Shown piece after piece: positions 1 through 10,501 of a stretch of 64,000 nucleotides of DNA. Source of the DNA: Rhynchopus sp. YZ270_cl-10 (lineage: Eukaryota > Euglenozoa > Diplonemea > Diplonemida > Diplonemidae); the NCBI GenBank assembly GCA_964035575.1, contig OZ037843.1:310001-374000 (forward strand). The letters run 5' to 3'. The position numbers and the translations under genes are program-made. The notes beneath the pieces were generated by a model that worked only from the letters and a program-made list of their open reading frames with translations, had not been told where the DNA came from and made no database searches. The first letter of the stretch is position 1, and every line of letters starts with the position of its first letter.

Positions 1-1627
1 GATGGCTGATGTGCTTGAGTCATCGACAGCTAACTCAGCAACACCGACGGTGGAGGAGGCGACACGTGTCGAGAGCTTCATGTGTGGTGACAACTGTGGT
101 GATGACTGCGATGACGACGCAGAGCTGCCACGTGCACTCGGTGACATATCTTGCAACGGACGCCTGGCACGTGCCTCTAACGATACAGGGCGCACACAGC
201 ACACAAACAAACCCCCAGACACACCCTTCAGTTCAAGTGCCTCCGTCTCACCCACAACACCACTGCACGCAGCACAGTCAGACGTCCACAGGTCAGAAGG
301 CACAGCAACAGCTCCAGGCGTGCATGTGCTCTCAAGACGTGACGCAATGTTGACGGTGTGTCCGAAGTAGTCTGTCCGTCCAGTGAGTGCGTTCTGCTCA
401 AGAGTCACAGGGCCGGTGTTGACACCAATGCGCACAGTGAGGCCACCCCACAGAGAGTCTTGTGGTGTGCAGATGGGGACCTCAAGCAGTGACGCAGGCC
501 AGTCTGCTGCAAGCAGCTTCTCGTGTACCTGCAGAGCAAAGTTGACTCCGTCCGCTGTTGTCTCGAAGGCAATCATGAAGGCGTCGCCAATGGTTTTTAC
601 CTCGTACCCACCAAATACTTGCATCACCTCCCTCATGACACGGTTGTGGGTATGCAACGCAGCGCCCATCCCGTCAGGTGCACACTCCCAGATCGACGTC
701 GAGGCACGGATGTCTGTGAACACAATCGTTGCTGTCCCACTCTCAAGCCCAGGTGGTGCCACAGATGTGTGCTGCACACCGTCCACCTCATCCTCCTCAA
801 ACAGCGCAGCAGGGAGGTAGGGGCGGTACTTCCGCAGGTTCTCCTCCAACGTCTGCAGCGTTGCGCGCATCTCCTCTGGGAGCAACGTCTCTTGCGCCTC
901 CAGCATGCGTGCCACGCCTTCCACGTCGTACCCAGCCAGGAGCGAGGCGATGTCCTGCACTGTTGCTATTGTACGCTGCATCGTTGCCTGCTCTTTCAGC
1001 ACACTGCGCGCAAAGCTACGTGTTGCGATGAAGTCTATCACGAAGACCTGGACTGCTGTGAAAACCCTACCGATGGACGGGTTCGGACAGGGCAGGTCTG
1101 TGCAACCCAGATTTCTTTCCAACATGCTACGTCTGCCAAACTCACCCTCCTGTGGATAGAGCCCTGGCAGGTCCAGCAGCCCAAACCTGTACCTCTCCTC
1201 CATCGACAGCACCGCCAGCCACACCACCACTGCCACCACGAGACCCACACTGTACGTTGCATCCACCTGCATCACGAGGAGGAAGTCCACTACGAGCACC
1301 AGGTTCGCCCAGAACTCACCGCCATACGTCCGTGAGTTCAAATCAGAAACCATGAAGACTGCTGCAAAGACGTACGCCAAGCCGACAATAGCTGCAGTGT
1401 TGAGTGGCACCTTGCATAAGGTAAGTGTTACCCCACAGATGCAGGTGGCGATGGCGACGGTGCGTGTCACCAGCTGCACAGGGACAGCCAGCACCAGGCG
1501 CAGGTCGCTGAGGCAGTAAAGTACGAGGATCACCAGCGGGACGACACTGAGCGTGAAGAACAGTGTCCGCTTCTGCAGCTGCACCCCGATGAGTGTCCCG
1601 TCCAGAGACAGCGCACTGTGCAGACAT
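1..1627 (-). CDS. Receptor-type adenylate cyclase A (3' end outside window)
   Basis: Class III cyclase that would make cAMP from ATP at a membrane. Reading leftward from ATG 1627, 542 codons are open to the window edge. About five hydrophobic segments fill residues 22-145, followed by a helical linker ending in NLRKYRPYLPAALFEED (264-280) and the catalytic domain (about 295-440). Metal aspartates are D306 (VFTDIRAS) and D349 (VKTIGD). K345 and D420 (TDYFG) are the ATP-selecting pair; N427 and R431 are the transition-state pair. The complete set implies an active homodimeric adenylate cyclase rather than a guanylate cyclase. The second, degenerate domain seen in the two paralogues at 19763-21871 and 59165-61225 should lie beyond the left edge. 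The ATG is chosen because the next residues match the paralogues (SLDGTL). A pyrimidine tract plus AG lies 85 nt upstream. Confidence 0.93.
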
Positions 1628-1711
1628 TGTGGAATGTGTTGCATATGGGAAGGGAGTGTCTGGGGATGTGGTGTGTGGGGTATGGGAGCTCAGCTGGGAA
1701 TGCACGGCACT

Positions 1712-1732
1712 CTAAATAAGTGGGGAGGGATG
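1712..1732 (-). promoter_or_regulatory. Candidate splice acceptor of cyclase A
   Basis: On the minus strand a C/T-rich run ends in TTTAG about 85 nt before the ATG. It looks like a 3' splice acceptor, either for a 5'-UTR intron or for a spliced leader. This is inferred from sequence pattern only. Confidence 0.35.
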
Positions 1733-1820
1733 TCTGTTTGTGGCGTTATTTTTTTTTTTTTTTTTTTTTTGTAGGGGATTTGCTTCCAAAAACCCAGTGC
1801 TTGCTTGCTTTGCTTATTCC

Positions 1821-1842
1821 GCAAACCCGTAAACGGGTTTGC
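1821..1842. repeat. Perfect 10-bp inverted repeat
   Basis: GCAAACCCGT and its exact reverse complement are separated by only two bases (AA). This would form a cruciform or hairpin. It follows a poly(T) tract upstream of cyclase A. Function unknown. Confidence 0.7.
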
Positions 1843-2377
1843 TTTATTGGGCTTCAGATCATCAATGCATAGTGCACACCACGCCATTTGGTATACATTC
1901 ACAGTGCGCACTGCATAATGTATGTGGTCTGTGGGGGCAACTGCAAAACCCTCTTTTTCCCTTTTTTTGTTGTGTCGACAATCACCTGCTAGTGCAGGAT
2001 CTGTACTCAATGTCGCCCGAAGGCAAGTGTACTTAGAATATACGAAAGTCGTCGTTTTTTTTTTTTTTTTTTTTTTCCCTCCTGACTTTTTCTCGTTTTT
2101 GGTTGTGTCGACAATCGCCTAAGGACCCGCTTGAAAGCACCCCACTCCTTCCCGTTTATTTTTGCTTTTTATATCAGAGTGTACGTAATTATTTTTTGGT
2201 TTGTTTTAGATAAAATATGGCTGAGTCCGGCCATGCAAAAGAAAGAGCAATTTTCCAAGACCAAAATTGTGTATGGTGGCTTAGTATTTGACACGTTTGT
2301 TTAATAAATTTATACTTGGGAACGCCCCGGAAAAGTTCTGGGGTGTGGCCAAGAATTGAATAATCATGAAGGGAAAA

Positions 2378-2430
2378 AGAGAAGTTGAAAGTGCAAACGC
2401 CTCACCGTTCATCGGCGCGACGCAGGCACT
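2378..2430 (+). repeat. Short dispersed repeat B, copy 1
   Basis: Core AAGTTGAAAGTGCAAACGCC followed by GACGCAGGCACT. Related copies lie near 19621, 49532, 50573, 58316 and 62038. The two blocks are partly complementary (AGTGC with GCACT, CGCC with GG-CG), so each copy could fold into a small stem-loop. Copies follow A-rich DNA. It matches no RNA family that I recognise. Confidence 0.5.
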
Positions 2431-2451
2431 GCAAAAAGTAATGTTCCACTT

Positions 2452-2503
2452 AAAGAAAAGTTTTGTAAGATGATCCTAAGCCTCTCGTGCTTAGTCACCT
2501 TGC
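2452..2503 (+). repeat. Short dispersed repeat A (stem-loop), copy 1
   Basis: A segment of about 45 bases containing CTAAGC, a 7-base loop and GCTTAG, then TCACCTTG. Near-identical copies lie at 4745-4792 and 48521-48570. The stem is preserved in the first two copies; the third has one G-U-type change. It may be a small structured RNA or the 3' end of a retroposon. Confidence 0.5.
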
Positions 2504-2786
2504 TTGAACCATGGGGAGTATCCAAATCTAGATCTAGGTGATTCCTGATTTCTCAGATTTCTCAGATGTTCCACGAAATTACAGGGGTTTTCCAGGTACT
2601 CCGGGTAAATTACAGGTTCGTCTGCAGGGCACTTAACGCGCTTTTTTCAGAACGGCAAAACACAGCCGTCCACTCGCTATTAAAAACCCGAATTCCATAA
2701 ATTTCCAGATCCGGAATACCTGCAATTTTTCTGAAATTACCTGGAATCTGGATCCGGAAACTACCCCATGGTTTAGAGTTAAACAC

Positions 2787-2850
2787 AAAGAAGTGGAGAT
2801 TGCAACAACTGTGGCTACACAAACTGAGGCAACTACACTACAACAAGTTA
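2787..2850 (+). repeat. SINE-like short repeat, copy 1
   Basis: Contains AAGTGGAGATTGCAACAACT and, further on, GAGGCAACTACACTAC. Reverse-complement relatives lie at about 49990-50070, 50803-50880 and 57535-57633. In those three, the end after CAACAATTTTTC abuts a poly(T) tract, which is a poly(A) tail on the repeat's own strand. Tail and dispersal suggest a retroposed short element. No clear RNA polymerase III box was seen. Confidence 0.45.
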
Positions 2851-3599
2851 TCAAAGACAATAATAATGCGGGTTAGATATTAGCTAGGTGTCGGTGTCAG
2901 AAAAGAGCAGGGGAATTAAAAAGTTTCGATAAAAATAGATTCAAACCTGGTTGCGAATAGGTAAACAAAAAAAGGGGGTTTATTTGAAGATAATTGAATG
3001 GTGCTTTTCGGAAGTCGGTCAACGACCTGTCAGCGACCTGTCAATATCGACCCCTCCCGCGCGCAGCACCATTGAAGCAGAAATTTAATTTCTGGTATTT
3101 TTTTTTCCAGGGGAGGAGTGTGGACGTACGGCACAATTGGTGTTTACGAAAACATTCGTGTCACTTTTCAATTCAGAGAAAATTTCTCACTTTGTTTTTT
3201 TTCGTTTTGGACCAGGACCGGGAATTGACCTGGACCCTGACCAGGACCAGGACCCAAGGGACCGGGAACCCGGCTTATTCTCTGCTGTGGTGGGGGGTAG
3301 GAGGACCCCTCCCTGAAGGTTCTTAGTAGTATACAGATAGTGCTTTGTTTTGTTTTTGTTTTTGTTTTTGTTTTGCTTTTTTTTTTTTTGTGCTCCTCTC
3401 AACCTCAAACTGCAGCCGGAGAGCCATCTCTTCACGAGGTATCATGGCCAGCCTTCATCACATACACTAGAGTGAAAAGGAAATACCCTCCCTTCTTTTA
3501 TTTATTCGTTGTTTGCTGTTTGTTGATCGCATCCATCCAAGAAGGGGAAAACGGTAAACACTCCTGGCAACCGAAGAGCGCGTCTTTCATTTCCAGACG

Positions 3600-3830
3600 G
3601 ATTGCTTACTCTTTTGTTTGTGCGCTCAAAGCCGGGAAAACAAAAAGGTGAAAAAATGTGTTAAACTGAAGTACGGTTGTTGTGGCTAATTGAGTACTCA
3701 AAGATAACAAGCAAGCTTCTGTTTTTTCCAATCCGTTTTGTTTGCCCTGCAGCGCTGCCTCCAATCTTTTTAGAATTGACAACAAGTTGTTTTATCAAAA
3801 AAGTTATTTCATATACTTTATTTTCTCGTA
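3600..3830 (+). repeat. Partial copy of the P450 downstream flank
   Basis: Clearly similar to 7244-7324 joined to 8731-8835, the sequence just downstream of the P450 stop codon. It acts as an empty-site control: at 7325-8730 the same sequence is split by a piggyBac-type element, while here the site reads GAGTACTCAAAGA without insertion. It looks like an old segmental duplication. Confidence 0.7.
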
Positions 3831-4744
3831 CAAAAAAAGGAAATGGCTTTGAGTAGCTTTCCTCTTTGTGGTGCTTCACCGTTGTAAGACCAACGGTGGA
3901 AAATTGAAACCCGTACACATCCTACTTTTCCTTTTTTAGCAGACACCTCCTAACTGAACTTCGTGCAAGAAAACAAGAAAACAAGAAAGGGGGAAAGGAG
4001 GGGGATATAAAACATAAGAAATTCGGCGCAAAAAAAACAATCACCGAAAAAAGAAAAAAAAAAAAAAACGAAAAAAGAAAAAAGAAAAAATGAAACCGCC
4101 GAGTTAATCAGCAGTGCAGTAGGGGGATGGTGGACTGTATTGTGGTAATCCCATCACAATGCATGAAACACATCAACACCGCTGTAGTGCGATTATGTTT
4201 ATTTTTAATACGTAACAGTAAGACAACAATCGGGGGTAACATAACCCTAGTTTTTTTTTTGAAAATCCCAAAAATCCACCAAAGTTTTTTACCCCCCACC
4301 TTGTTGTCTTGCTGTATTATGATGGGCAATTAGCACAATGCAGTCACCTCTGGTAGATGAAGGGTAGCCAAGGAAAAGGCCACAGAGGTGGGGAAAAAAG
4401 TGACGGTATTAATGCAGGCACCGACTGACCCACGTACGATGCCAGTTGGATGAAAGCCTTTAGGAAACAAAGAGACAGAAGAAAAGAAGAAAAGAAAGCG
4501 AATAAAAAAAAAAAACCGAAAAAACAATGTTTTTCTGTTGGGGGGTGGGGAGAATAAAACAGTTACAAGAAAAGGTCCTGCGTCGGGTTTCTTTTTGTTA
4601 CAAAAAAGGGGGGGTATGTGCCCGACGGATTGGGTCAATTGGATTTACGAGAAGCACTACAGTGAGTCGGAGGGGAACAGAAGGAGTAGGGCCACTCACC
4701 CACCCCCCCTTACACCACTCTCACGCGAAGGAGTACCAAAGGAC

Positions 4745-4792
4745 AAAAAAAGTTTATAAGATGAACCTAAGCCTCGCGTGCTTAGTCACCTT
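4745..4792 (+). repeat. Short dispersed repeat A (stem-loop), copy 2
   Basis: Contains GTTTATAAGATGAACCTAAG and the same CTAAGC/GCTTAG stem as the copy at 2452-2503, followed by TCACCTTG. Both copies sit downstream of A-rich tracts. Confidence 0.5.
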
Positions 4793-5363
4793 GATCACAA
4801 TCGATATCTCAAAATTAAATTATTTCATGTACTTTCTATTCTACTGAATAGAAGGTATAATAGGGTCCAATCCGTTATCTCAAAATAAATCAAAAAAGCA
4901 CAGAAAAAAGGTGTCATAAAAAAATACAAAAATCCCTCTCTTCGACCGTATACGTTGGCATGTAACAAAACACCGGGAAGGGGGGAAGGGTCTTTCAACC
5001 CTTCTTTATTTTGTGTCGACAACAAAAAACACCAAAGAAGGATGGGGGGAGTGATTTTGTCTATCCATCTGAAGGGGGGGGGGGAGAAAAGAAGCCATTA
5101 ATAAAACTCTGACCTTTTTTTATTACTTTATTTTTATGTTTTAAATGGTGTGGCACCGGTCCAAATTCCCCGTGGTTCGCCCGTATGTCTCCCGTGGTAT
5201 GCACCAGGCTGGGGGGTACCCTGTTTTATTTTTTTTTCCGGGTTTGCGGGAATGTGAAGGAAAACGCTGGCATTTGCATTTTTGAGCCAATCCCAGGAAG
5301 TGGTGGGGTCATTTTGCAGAAATGGCCAAGTTGTTGACCTATAGAAAAAATTCACTGTACAAT

Positions 5364-5569
5364 ACACTGTACACACTGTACACACTGTACACACTGTACA
5401 CACACTGTACACACTGTACACACTGTACACACTGTACACACTGTACACACTGTACACACTGTACACACTGTACACACTGTACACACTGTACACACTGTAC
5501 ACACTGTACACACTGTACACACTGTACACACTGTACACACTGTACACACTGTACACACTGTACACACTG
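5364..5569. repeat. Satellite array 1, unit CACACTGTA
   Basis: About 23 near-perfect tandem copies of a 9-bp unit. It is open in several frames only because nine is a multiple of three, so the repetitive peptides predicted here are not genes. It is separated from array 2 by about 27 bp containing TGCGATAATTG twice. Confidence 0.95.
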
Positions 5570-5596
5570 CGATAATTGATTAATGCGATAATTGTG

Positions 5597-5912
5597 AGTA
5601 TACACAGTATACACAGTATACACAGTATACACAGTATACACAGTATACACAGTATACACAGTATACACAGTATACACAGTATACACAGTATACACAGTAT
5701 ACACAGTATACACAGTTACACAGTATACACAGTATACACAGTATACACAGTATACACAGTATACACAGTATACACAGTATACACAGTATACACAGTATAC
5801 ACAGTATACACAGTATACACAGTATACACAGTATACACAGTATACACAGTATACACAGTATACACAGTATACACAGTATACACAGTATACACAGTATACA
5901 CAGTATACACAG
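5597..5912. repeat. Satellite array 2, unit ACAGTATAC
   Basis: About 35 tandem copies of a 9-bp unit with one interruption near 5716 (CACAGTTACACAG). The unit resembles that of array 1 but differs in sequence. It ends at AGGGGATTGG before array 3. Confidence 0.95.
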
Positions 5913-5922
5913 GGGATTGGGA

Positions 5923-6344
5923 GTACAGTACAGTACAGTACAGTACAGTACAGTACAGTACAGTACAGTACAGTACAGTACAGTACAGTACAGTACAGTA
6001 CAGTACAGTACAGTACAGTACAGTACAGTACAGTACAGTACAGTACAGTACAGTACAGTACAGTACAGTACAGTACAGTACAGTACAGTACAGTACAGTA
6101 CAGTACAGTACAGTACAGTACAGTACAGTACAGTACAGTACAGTACAGTACAGTACAGTACAGTACAGTACAGTACAGTACAGTACAGTACAGTACAGTA
6201 CAGTACAGTACAGTACAGTACAGTACAGTACAGTACAGTACAGTACAGTACAGTACAGTACAGTACAGTACAGTACAGTACAGTACAGTACAGTACAGTA
6301 CAGTACAGTACAGTACAGTACAGTACAGTACAGTACAGTACAGT
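5923..6344. repeat. Satellite array 3, unit CAGTA
   Basis: About 84 perfect tandem copies of a 5-bp unit, over 400 bp without a visible mismatch. Such purity suggests recent expansion or a collapsed assembly. A hAT-type MITE begins 7 bp after the array. Repetitive reading frames here are artefacts. Confidence 0.95.
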
Positions 6345-6350
6345 CTGTAG

Positions 6351-6984
6351 CAGGGTATTAGGGTGGTTAAAAAAACTGGTTTTGAAAACCAGTTTTTCCA
6401 AAAACTGGTTTTCAAAAAAAAAAAAAAAACAGAGAAATCTGGAGGGGAAAAAAAAACCGACATTTTTCACCAGGACTTTCTGTAAATGTCGTCCCCAGAT
6501 TAGGGCGGACTCGATTTTTTCCCCCGCATTTTTTCCCCGCCTGGTAGAACCGTGGTTGAACCACGGGAGTGCCTTTGGGAAATGGCTGTTCCTTGATTTT
6601 TTTTTTGCCTGCGGCGCCATTTTTCATTTTTTGCTCCGCAAAAAAGGGTTCGTTTGAGTGGCTCTGTGGTGTAAAAAGCTAGATTTTTACACCGTACCCT
6701 CAAAAATTTTCGCCTGCGGCGCCATTTTATATTATTTTTTTGCCCCGCAAAAAAATACAGTCCCTATGTTCCCAATGTCTACCCTGGGTCAGCAGCGCCG
6801 AAAAATATTTCGAATCTGGATTCCTGGATAAGACACTGACCCCACCCCCGAAAAACCCGAAAAAGGTGACTGTGTCCGTCAACGGTGGAGGTTTTCGCCG
6901 GAAACACTAGTTTTCGCCACCCAGGAGAGAAAACCAGAAAAACCAGTTTTTTCCGGAATTTTGGATTTTCACCCTAATACCCTG
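6351..6984. mobile_element. hAT-type MITE with 8-bp target duplication
   Basis: The ends are a perfect 15-bp terminal inverted repeat, CAGGGTATTAGGGTG. The element is flanked by the exact 8-bp duplication GTCTGTAG (6343-6350 and 6985-6992). A CAGGG-type terminus with an 8-bp target duplication is typical of hAT transposons. Subterminal AACTGGTTTT blocks form further inverted repeats. No transposase is encoded, so it is non-autonomous. The perfect ends and duplication indicate a fairly recent insertion, right at the border of satellite array 3. Confidence 0.88.
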
Positions 6985-7691
6985 GTCTGTAGGGGTTGAA
7001 AAAAAAATTTACCCGAGAAAACCACTTTTTTGGGATAATTCAGCGCATTAGAAAATTTTGCGACCCCGCTCGGTTAGAACCGTGACTCTGTGTGACCCTT
7101 ACCACCGTGAGAGTAAACACCAAAAAACGGGAAAAATAAAAATAAAAAGGGGTACCCCCTCCAAATTCCCCGTGGTTCGCCCGTATGTCTCCCGCGGTTG
7201 TACCGCGTACAACGGTTCACACCATTAAATTTACCTTTTTTTAGAGACTCAAAGCCGGAAAACAAAACGGTGGAAAACAAAAATGTGTTAAACTGAAGTC
7301 CGGCTGTTGTGGTTAATTGAGTACTTAACCCTTTACGGACCACGACCGATTTTTTCGATTTGCTAGGATCTTCTCTCCCGTAGGTAAAATGTGATCTGAT
7401 GCATATTTTTGATCGTACCTGGCCGCAATTGAAAGATTTTGAGCAGATCTTTCAAATGGAGCAGAAATCGAAATAAAATGAGAAAAATGGAAAATGGAAA
7501 ATTGAGGAGAGCTGATATTTTTTTCTGAAAATTTTGAAGAAAAAAATTATTCCGGCTGCGCACCTGTTTTTTCGGTTTTCGAAAATGGCTTTATTTGAAA
7601 GATCGGTTCAAAATCTTTCAAAAGAAAAAAAAATCGATCAAAAAGTCCTAGTAGATAATGTCTCACTGCATGGAGAGAAGGTACCAACCAA

Positions 7692-7880
7692 CTACATATA
7701 CCGTAATTGTACAGAGGTTGGACAGTACAAAAGTTGGGGCTTTTGGGACTTTTGGCCAACTTGGCATGGTGCTGAACAAAGGTGAACGCCGCATCCCACG
7801 CACATGTAATCTGTTTTCAGACGCCTGTTTCCCAAGCAAGAAGAAGTTGTCGACCAACACCCTCCTGCCAGTGTCTCTGT
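7692..7880 (-). pseudogene. piggyBac transposase C-terminal remnant
   Basis: A minus-strand frame reads C-x6-C, then LKTDYMCVGCGVHLCSAPC. The spacing Y-x-C-x2-C-x3-LC-x3-C agrees with the cysteine-rich DNA-binding domain at the end of piggyBac transposases. Nothing convincing of the catalytic DDD domain is visible upstream. Confidence 0.5.
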
Positions 7881-8203
7881 ACCTTGACCGTGTTGATATA
7901 GATTTTGTACCCCTCCCTGTGGCTTTCCGTACCCTCCCGCCGAAATTTCGAAGGGACCCTCCGAAAAAATTTTTTTTGGTCGGTCCAAAAACGGTCTAGA
8001 TTGCCCCATGCGTGGCATTCCGGGCAATTTGAGGGCAATTTGGCGTGCAAGAGCCATGTGTGGGGCACCATGTGCCCCCATGCTGCACCCCTTATACAGG
8101 GTTTTTACAGGCAAAAAATGAAAAACGACAGTCGGGCACAAAAAGCCACGGATCGGGGCACAAAGTTACATCCCACCCTCCCTTGGCCCTCGGGACTCCT
8201 TTC

Positions 8204-8256
8204 GGGAGGTCAGGGCTTCCCTCGGGCCTTCGGCCCTCGGGGAGCCCTGACCTCCC
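8204..8256. repeat. Large GC-rich hairpin inside the piggyBac element
   Basis: Arms of about 25 bp (GGGAGGTCAGGGCT and its complement, continuing into GGGCC/GGCCC) around a TTC loop, with two or three mismatches. It is strikingly GC-rich within AT-rich surroundings. Confidence 0.7.
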
Positions 8257-8839
8257 TCAAGGGTCCCTCGGGCTTTGGCGGGAGGGAGGGAAATAACCAT
8301 TCTGTGCAATGTTCCTCAAAAGACAAAATGCAATAAATACACGGAGAAGAGGCACATCCAGTTCAGGGTCAGGAACTGCAACTACGCGTGTTACTTTGCC
8401 CAGTCGCGGGTATTTTCCATTATTTTAGTTTCGTTCTGAAGACCGTACAAAATGGTTCCCTGCACACCAAAGTTTGAATCCTCTGATGACTCAAGCGCGT
8501 CAGAATGGTACATATTCCCCAAAAAATGACCCAAAATACCCTATTATGTGATAATGCCGGGTGTGGATGAGAGGGGATGAGAGCGTCAAAAAAAATCGAA
8601 TCTTGCGTCTTTTGAAAGATTTCGCACAAAATCTTCTCATTAAAAAAAAAAATCTTCAAAAAGTCCTAGTGGAAGCCAATTTAGGTGGTTGCGTGGACAT
8701 ATATGTCCCCTCTGGTCCTTAAAGGGTTAAAGAAATAAGCAAAGTTTCTGTATTTTTTTTTTCTCCAATCCGTTTTTGTTTGCCCCACGCTGCCTCCCAA
8801 TCTTTAGAATTTGACAACAAAGTTGTATCATTTTTTACT

Positions 8840-10501
8840 CTATTTTCTGGGTCGCAGATACATCTGCAGACCGTCCAACCCAGTTGACAGATCTTTTACA
8901 CACATTGTCACCTTCGCCCCAAAGGAAACATTCTCCTCAGCCACCACCTCTGGGGTAAAGTTCTGCAGCAGCATCGTTGCGACCAAACTCATTTCGTATA
9001 ACGCCATGTCTTTGCCGAGACAGAGCCGCCTCCCGGCCTTGAACATCGGAAACTCATATGGGCTTGGCTGCGTGAACGGAATCCACCTCTCCGGTTTGAA
9101 CGTATCTGCGTCTTCTCCGTACACCTTCTTATCTCTGCCCATGGTGTAGCACGCAATCAACACTCTTGTCCCTCTGGGGACATTTACTCCATCTGGGAGA
9201 ACATCATCCTCCTTCGATGTAACGCTAATCGCAGGGACTACCGGATGCAGACGAAGCACCTCCCAGATGCATCCCCTGAGGTACGGAAGATCCTGGAAGT
9301 CATCGTGGGTAGGCACCGCACCCTGCAGGGTCGCGTCCAGCTCAGCAATGAGAGTGTTCAAAACGGCTTTGTTTTGTTCCCTCCCAAGCTCAAAGAAAAG
9401 CCAGGAGAGCGTGCACGCTGTGGTGTCCCGACCGGCAATCAAAAAGTTTTTGATCAGATCCCTCATATGAACGTCAGTAAGATGCACACCACTTTCCCCA
9501 GATGCCCGCATCCGGAGGAACAATGTGAGCAAATCGTTCTCCGTCGCCTCGGAGTGGCCGTTGTTGAGGGCAGCCTGCTTTTCATCAATCAACCTTTGTG
9601 TGTATGAGTCCAACAATGCCACATTGCGACGTAGCTCCGTATGAACCGGGCAGGGCCGCTCAATAAGGTACTTCTGCACAACATCGCCAATCCAGCGAGG
9701 AAGCGCTTCGCGCACCATCAATGATTTGACGTGGGTGGCGATGAACAGAAGGACCTGGTTGTGTGCGTTGTCGAAGGCGCTGCCAAATCCGGTGTCGGAG
9801 CCGTCAAGGTTGCCGAGAGGCGCGCCAAATGCAATTTTCCCGAAACAGTCCATCGTCAAGGCGTGCATCCAATGTTGGAAATCCACCGGAATATCTCCAT
9901 TTGCGCCGACCTTCTCCTTCAGGATTGTGATCAGTTCGTTGGTGTGTGTCTGGAAGACCTCCTGATAAAAGTTTTTGAAGAGAGACCTCGTAAAAATCGT
10001 CGCCGCAGTACGCCGCTGGGTGTGCCAGAGGTGGCCGTTATCCTTCGGGAACTCCGACCCCTTTCCGTGGTCAATTGTGAAGATTCCGGTGCCTAACCAA
10101 TCGACAACGCTGCTGAAGAAGCGGCCACCGATAGCGCTCTTTGCCCAAATATCAAATTTATCGGATAAAACGTGTTTGACCATGGCAGGGTCGGATGTGA
10201 TTAGCTCGTTGCCAGCTCCGGCAAGACCTGGAAGGAAGAGGGGCGAGAAGATGCGGTAGCTGGCCTGGCCCTTTGTGCAGTAGAGGCCAATGTTGCGTTG
10301 GTGCATGAGATGCAGACGGCCGTGCCATTCACGGCGTTCCAGCATGTTGCCCCAAGGGAAGATCGTGGCGGGTCCGTCATATACGGAGAGGATGTGCATG
10401 TTCTTCCGTTGCCGCAGATAGACGGATACAGCTTTGCAAATAATCGATAAAAGCAACAGGGCGGACAGTGCGCCTGCTCCCAGACACAGAGTGGAGAGCA
10501 T
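8840..10501 (-). CDS. Cytochrome P450 (CYP86/CYP4-like)
   Basis: Haem-thiolate monooxygenase of 553 residues, a normal length for a microsomal P450, in one uninterrupted frame. An N-terminal membrane anchor spans about residues 8-29. The I-helix oxygen-binding motif is AGRDTT (356-361), the K-helix ExxR is EVLR (414-417), followed by PERW (470-473). The haem loop FKAGRRLCLG carries the cysteine ligand C494. The overall pattern is closest to the clan with CYP86, CYP704 and CYP4 fatty-acid omega-hydroxylases, so fatty acids are the likely but unproven substrate. It would sit on the ER facing the cytosol and need an NADPH reductase. The stop is TAG at 8840. A pyrimidine tract plus ACAG lies about 42 nt before the ATG. 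Confidence 0.95.
   Translation of the reverse strand: MLSTLCLGAGALSALLLLSIICKAVSVYLRQRKNMHILSVYDGPATIFPWGNMLERREWHGRLHLMHQRNIGLYCTKGQASYRIFSPLFLPGLAGAGNELITSDPAMVKHVLSDKFDIWAKSAIGGRFFSSVVDWLGTGIFTIDHGKGSEFPKDNGHLWHTQRRTAATIFTRSLFKNFYQEVFQTHTNELITILKEKVGANGDIPVDFQHWMHALTMDCFGKIAFGAPLGNLDGSDTGFGSAFDNAHNQVLLFIATHVKSLMVREALPRWIGDVVQKYLIERPCPVHTELRRNVALLDSYTQRLIDEKQAALNNGHSEATENDLLTLFLRMRASGESGVHLTDVHMRDLIKNFLIAGRDTTACTLSWLFFELGREQNKAVLNTLIAELDATLQGAVPTHDDFQDLPYLRGCIWEVLRLHPVVPAISVTSKEDDVLPDGVNVPRGTRVLIACYTMGRDKKVYGEDADTFKPERWIPFTQPSPYEFPMFKAGRRLCLGKDMALYEMSLVATMLLQNFTPEVVAEENVSFGAKVTMCVKDLSTGLDGLQMYLRPRK

Larger units (their letters stand above)
1628..5351. other. Gene-free AT-rich region
   Basis: No credible gene is visible. 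The stretch holds long poly(T) and poly(A) tracts (for example 1750-1770, 2055-2076, 4046-4068) and several short dispersed repeats listed separately. The string TTGTGTCGACAA occurs near 1972, 2103 and 5012 and again near 56543. A 34-bp segment near 5160-5194 recurs at 7160-7194. Open frames here are short, of low complexity and unlike any protein family. Confidence 0.6.
7329..8726. mobile_element. Decayed piggyBac element
   Basis: Flanked on both sides by TTAA (7325-7328, 8727-8730). The inverted ends are CCCTTTACGGACCA and, on the opposite strand, CCCTTTAAGGACCA. TTAA duplication with CCC termini is the piggyBac signature. The homologous unoccupied flank at 3600-3830 confirms the insertion. 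Minus-strand sequence around 7770-7860 encodes KTDYMCVGCGVHLCSAPC, which resembles the C-terminal cysteine-rich zinc domain of piggyBac transposases. The rest of the enzyme is not recognisable, so the copy is non-autonomous. Confidence 0.85.

Noticed and set aside
5364-6344. CRISPR-like array
   Set aside because: Units are 5-9 bp with no unique spacers, and the genome is eukaryotic.
5134-6657. Several long repetitive reading frames (up to about 370 codons) on both strands
   Set aside because: They are translations of the 9-bp and 5-bp satellites and are open in several phases at once.
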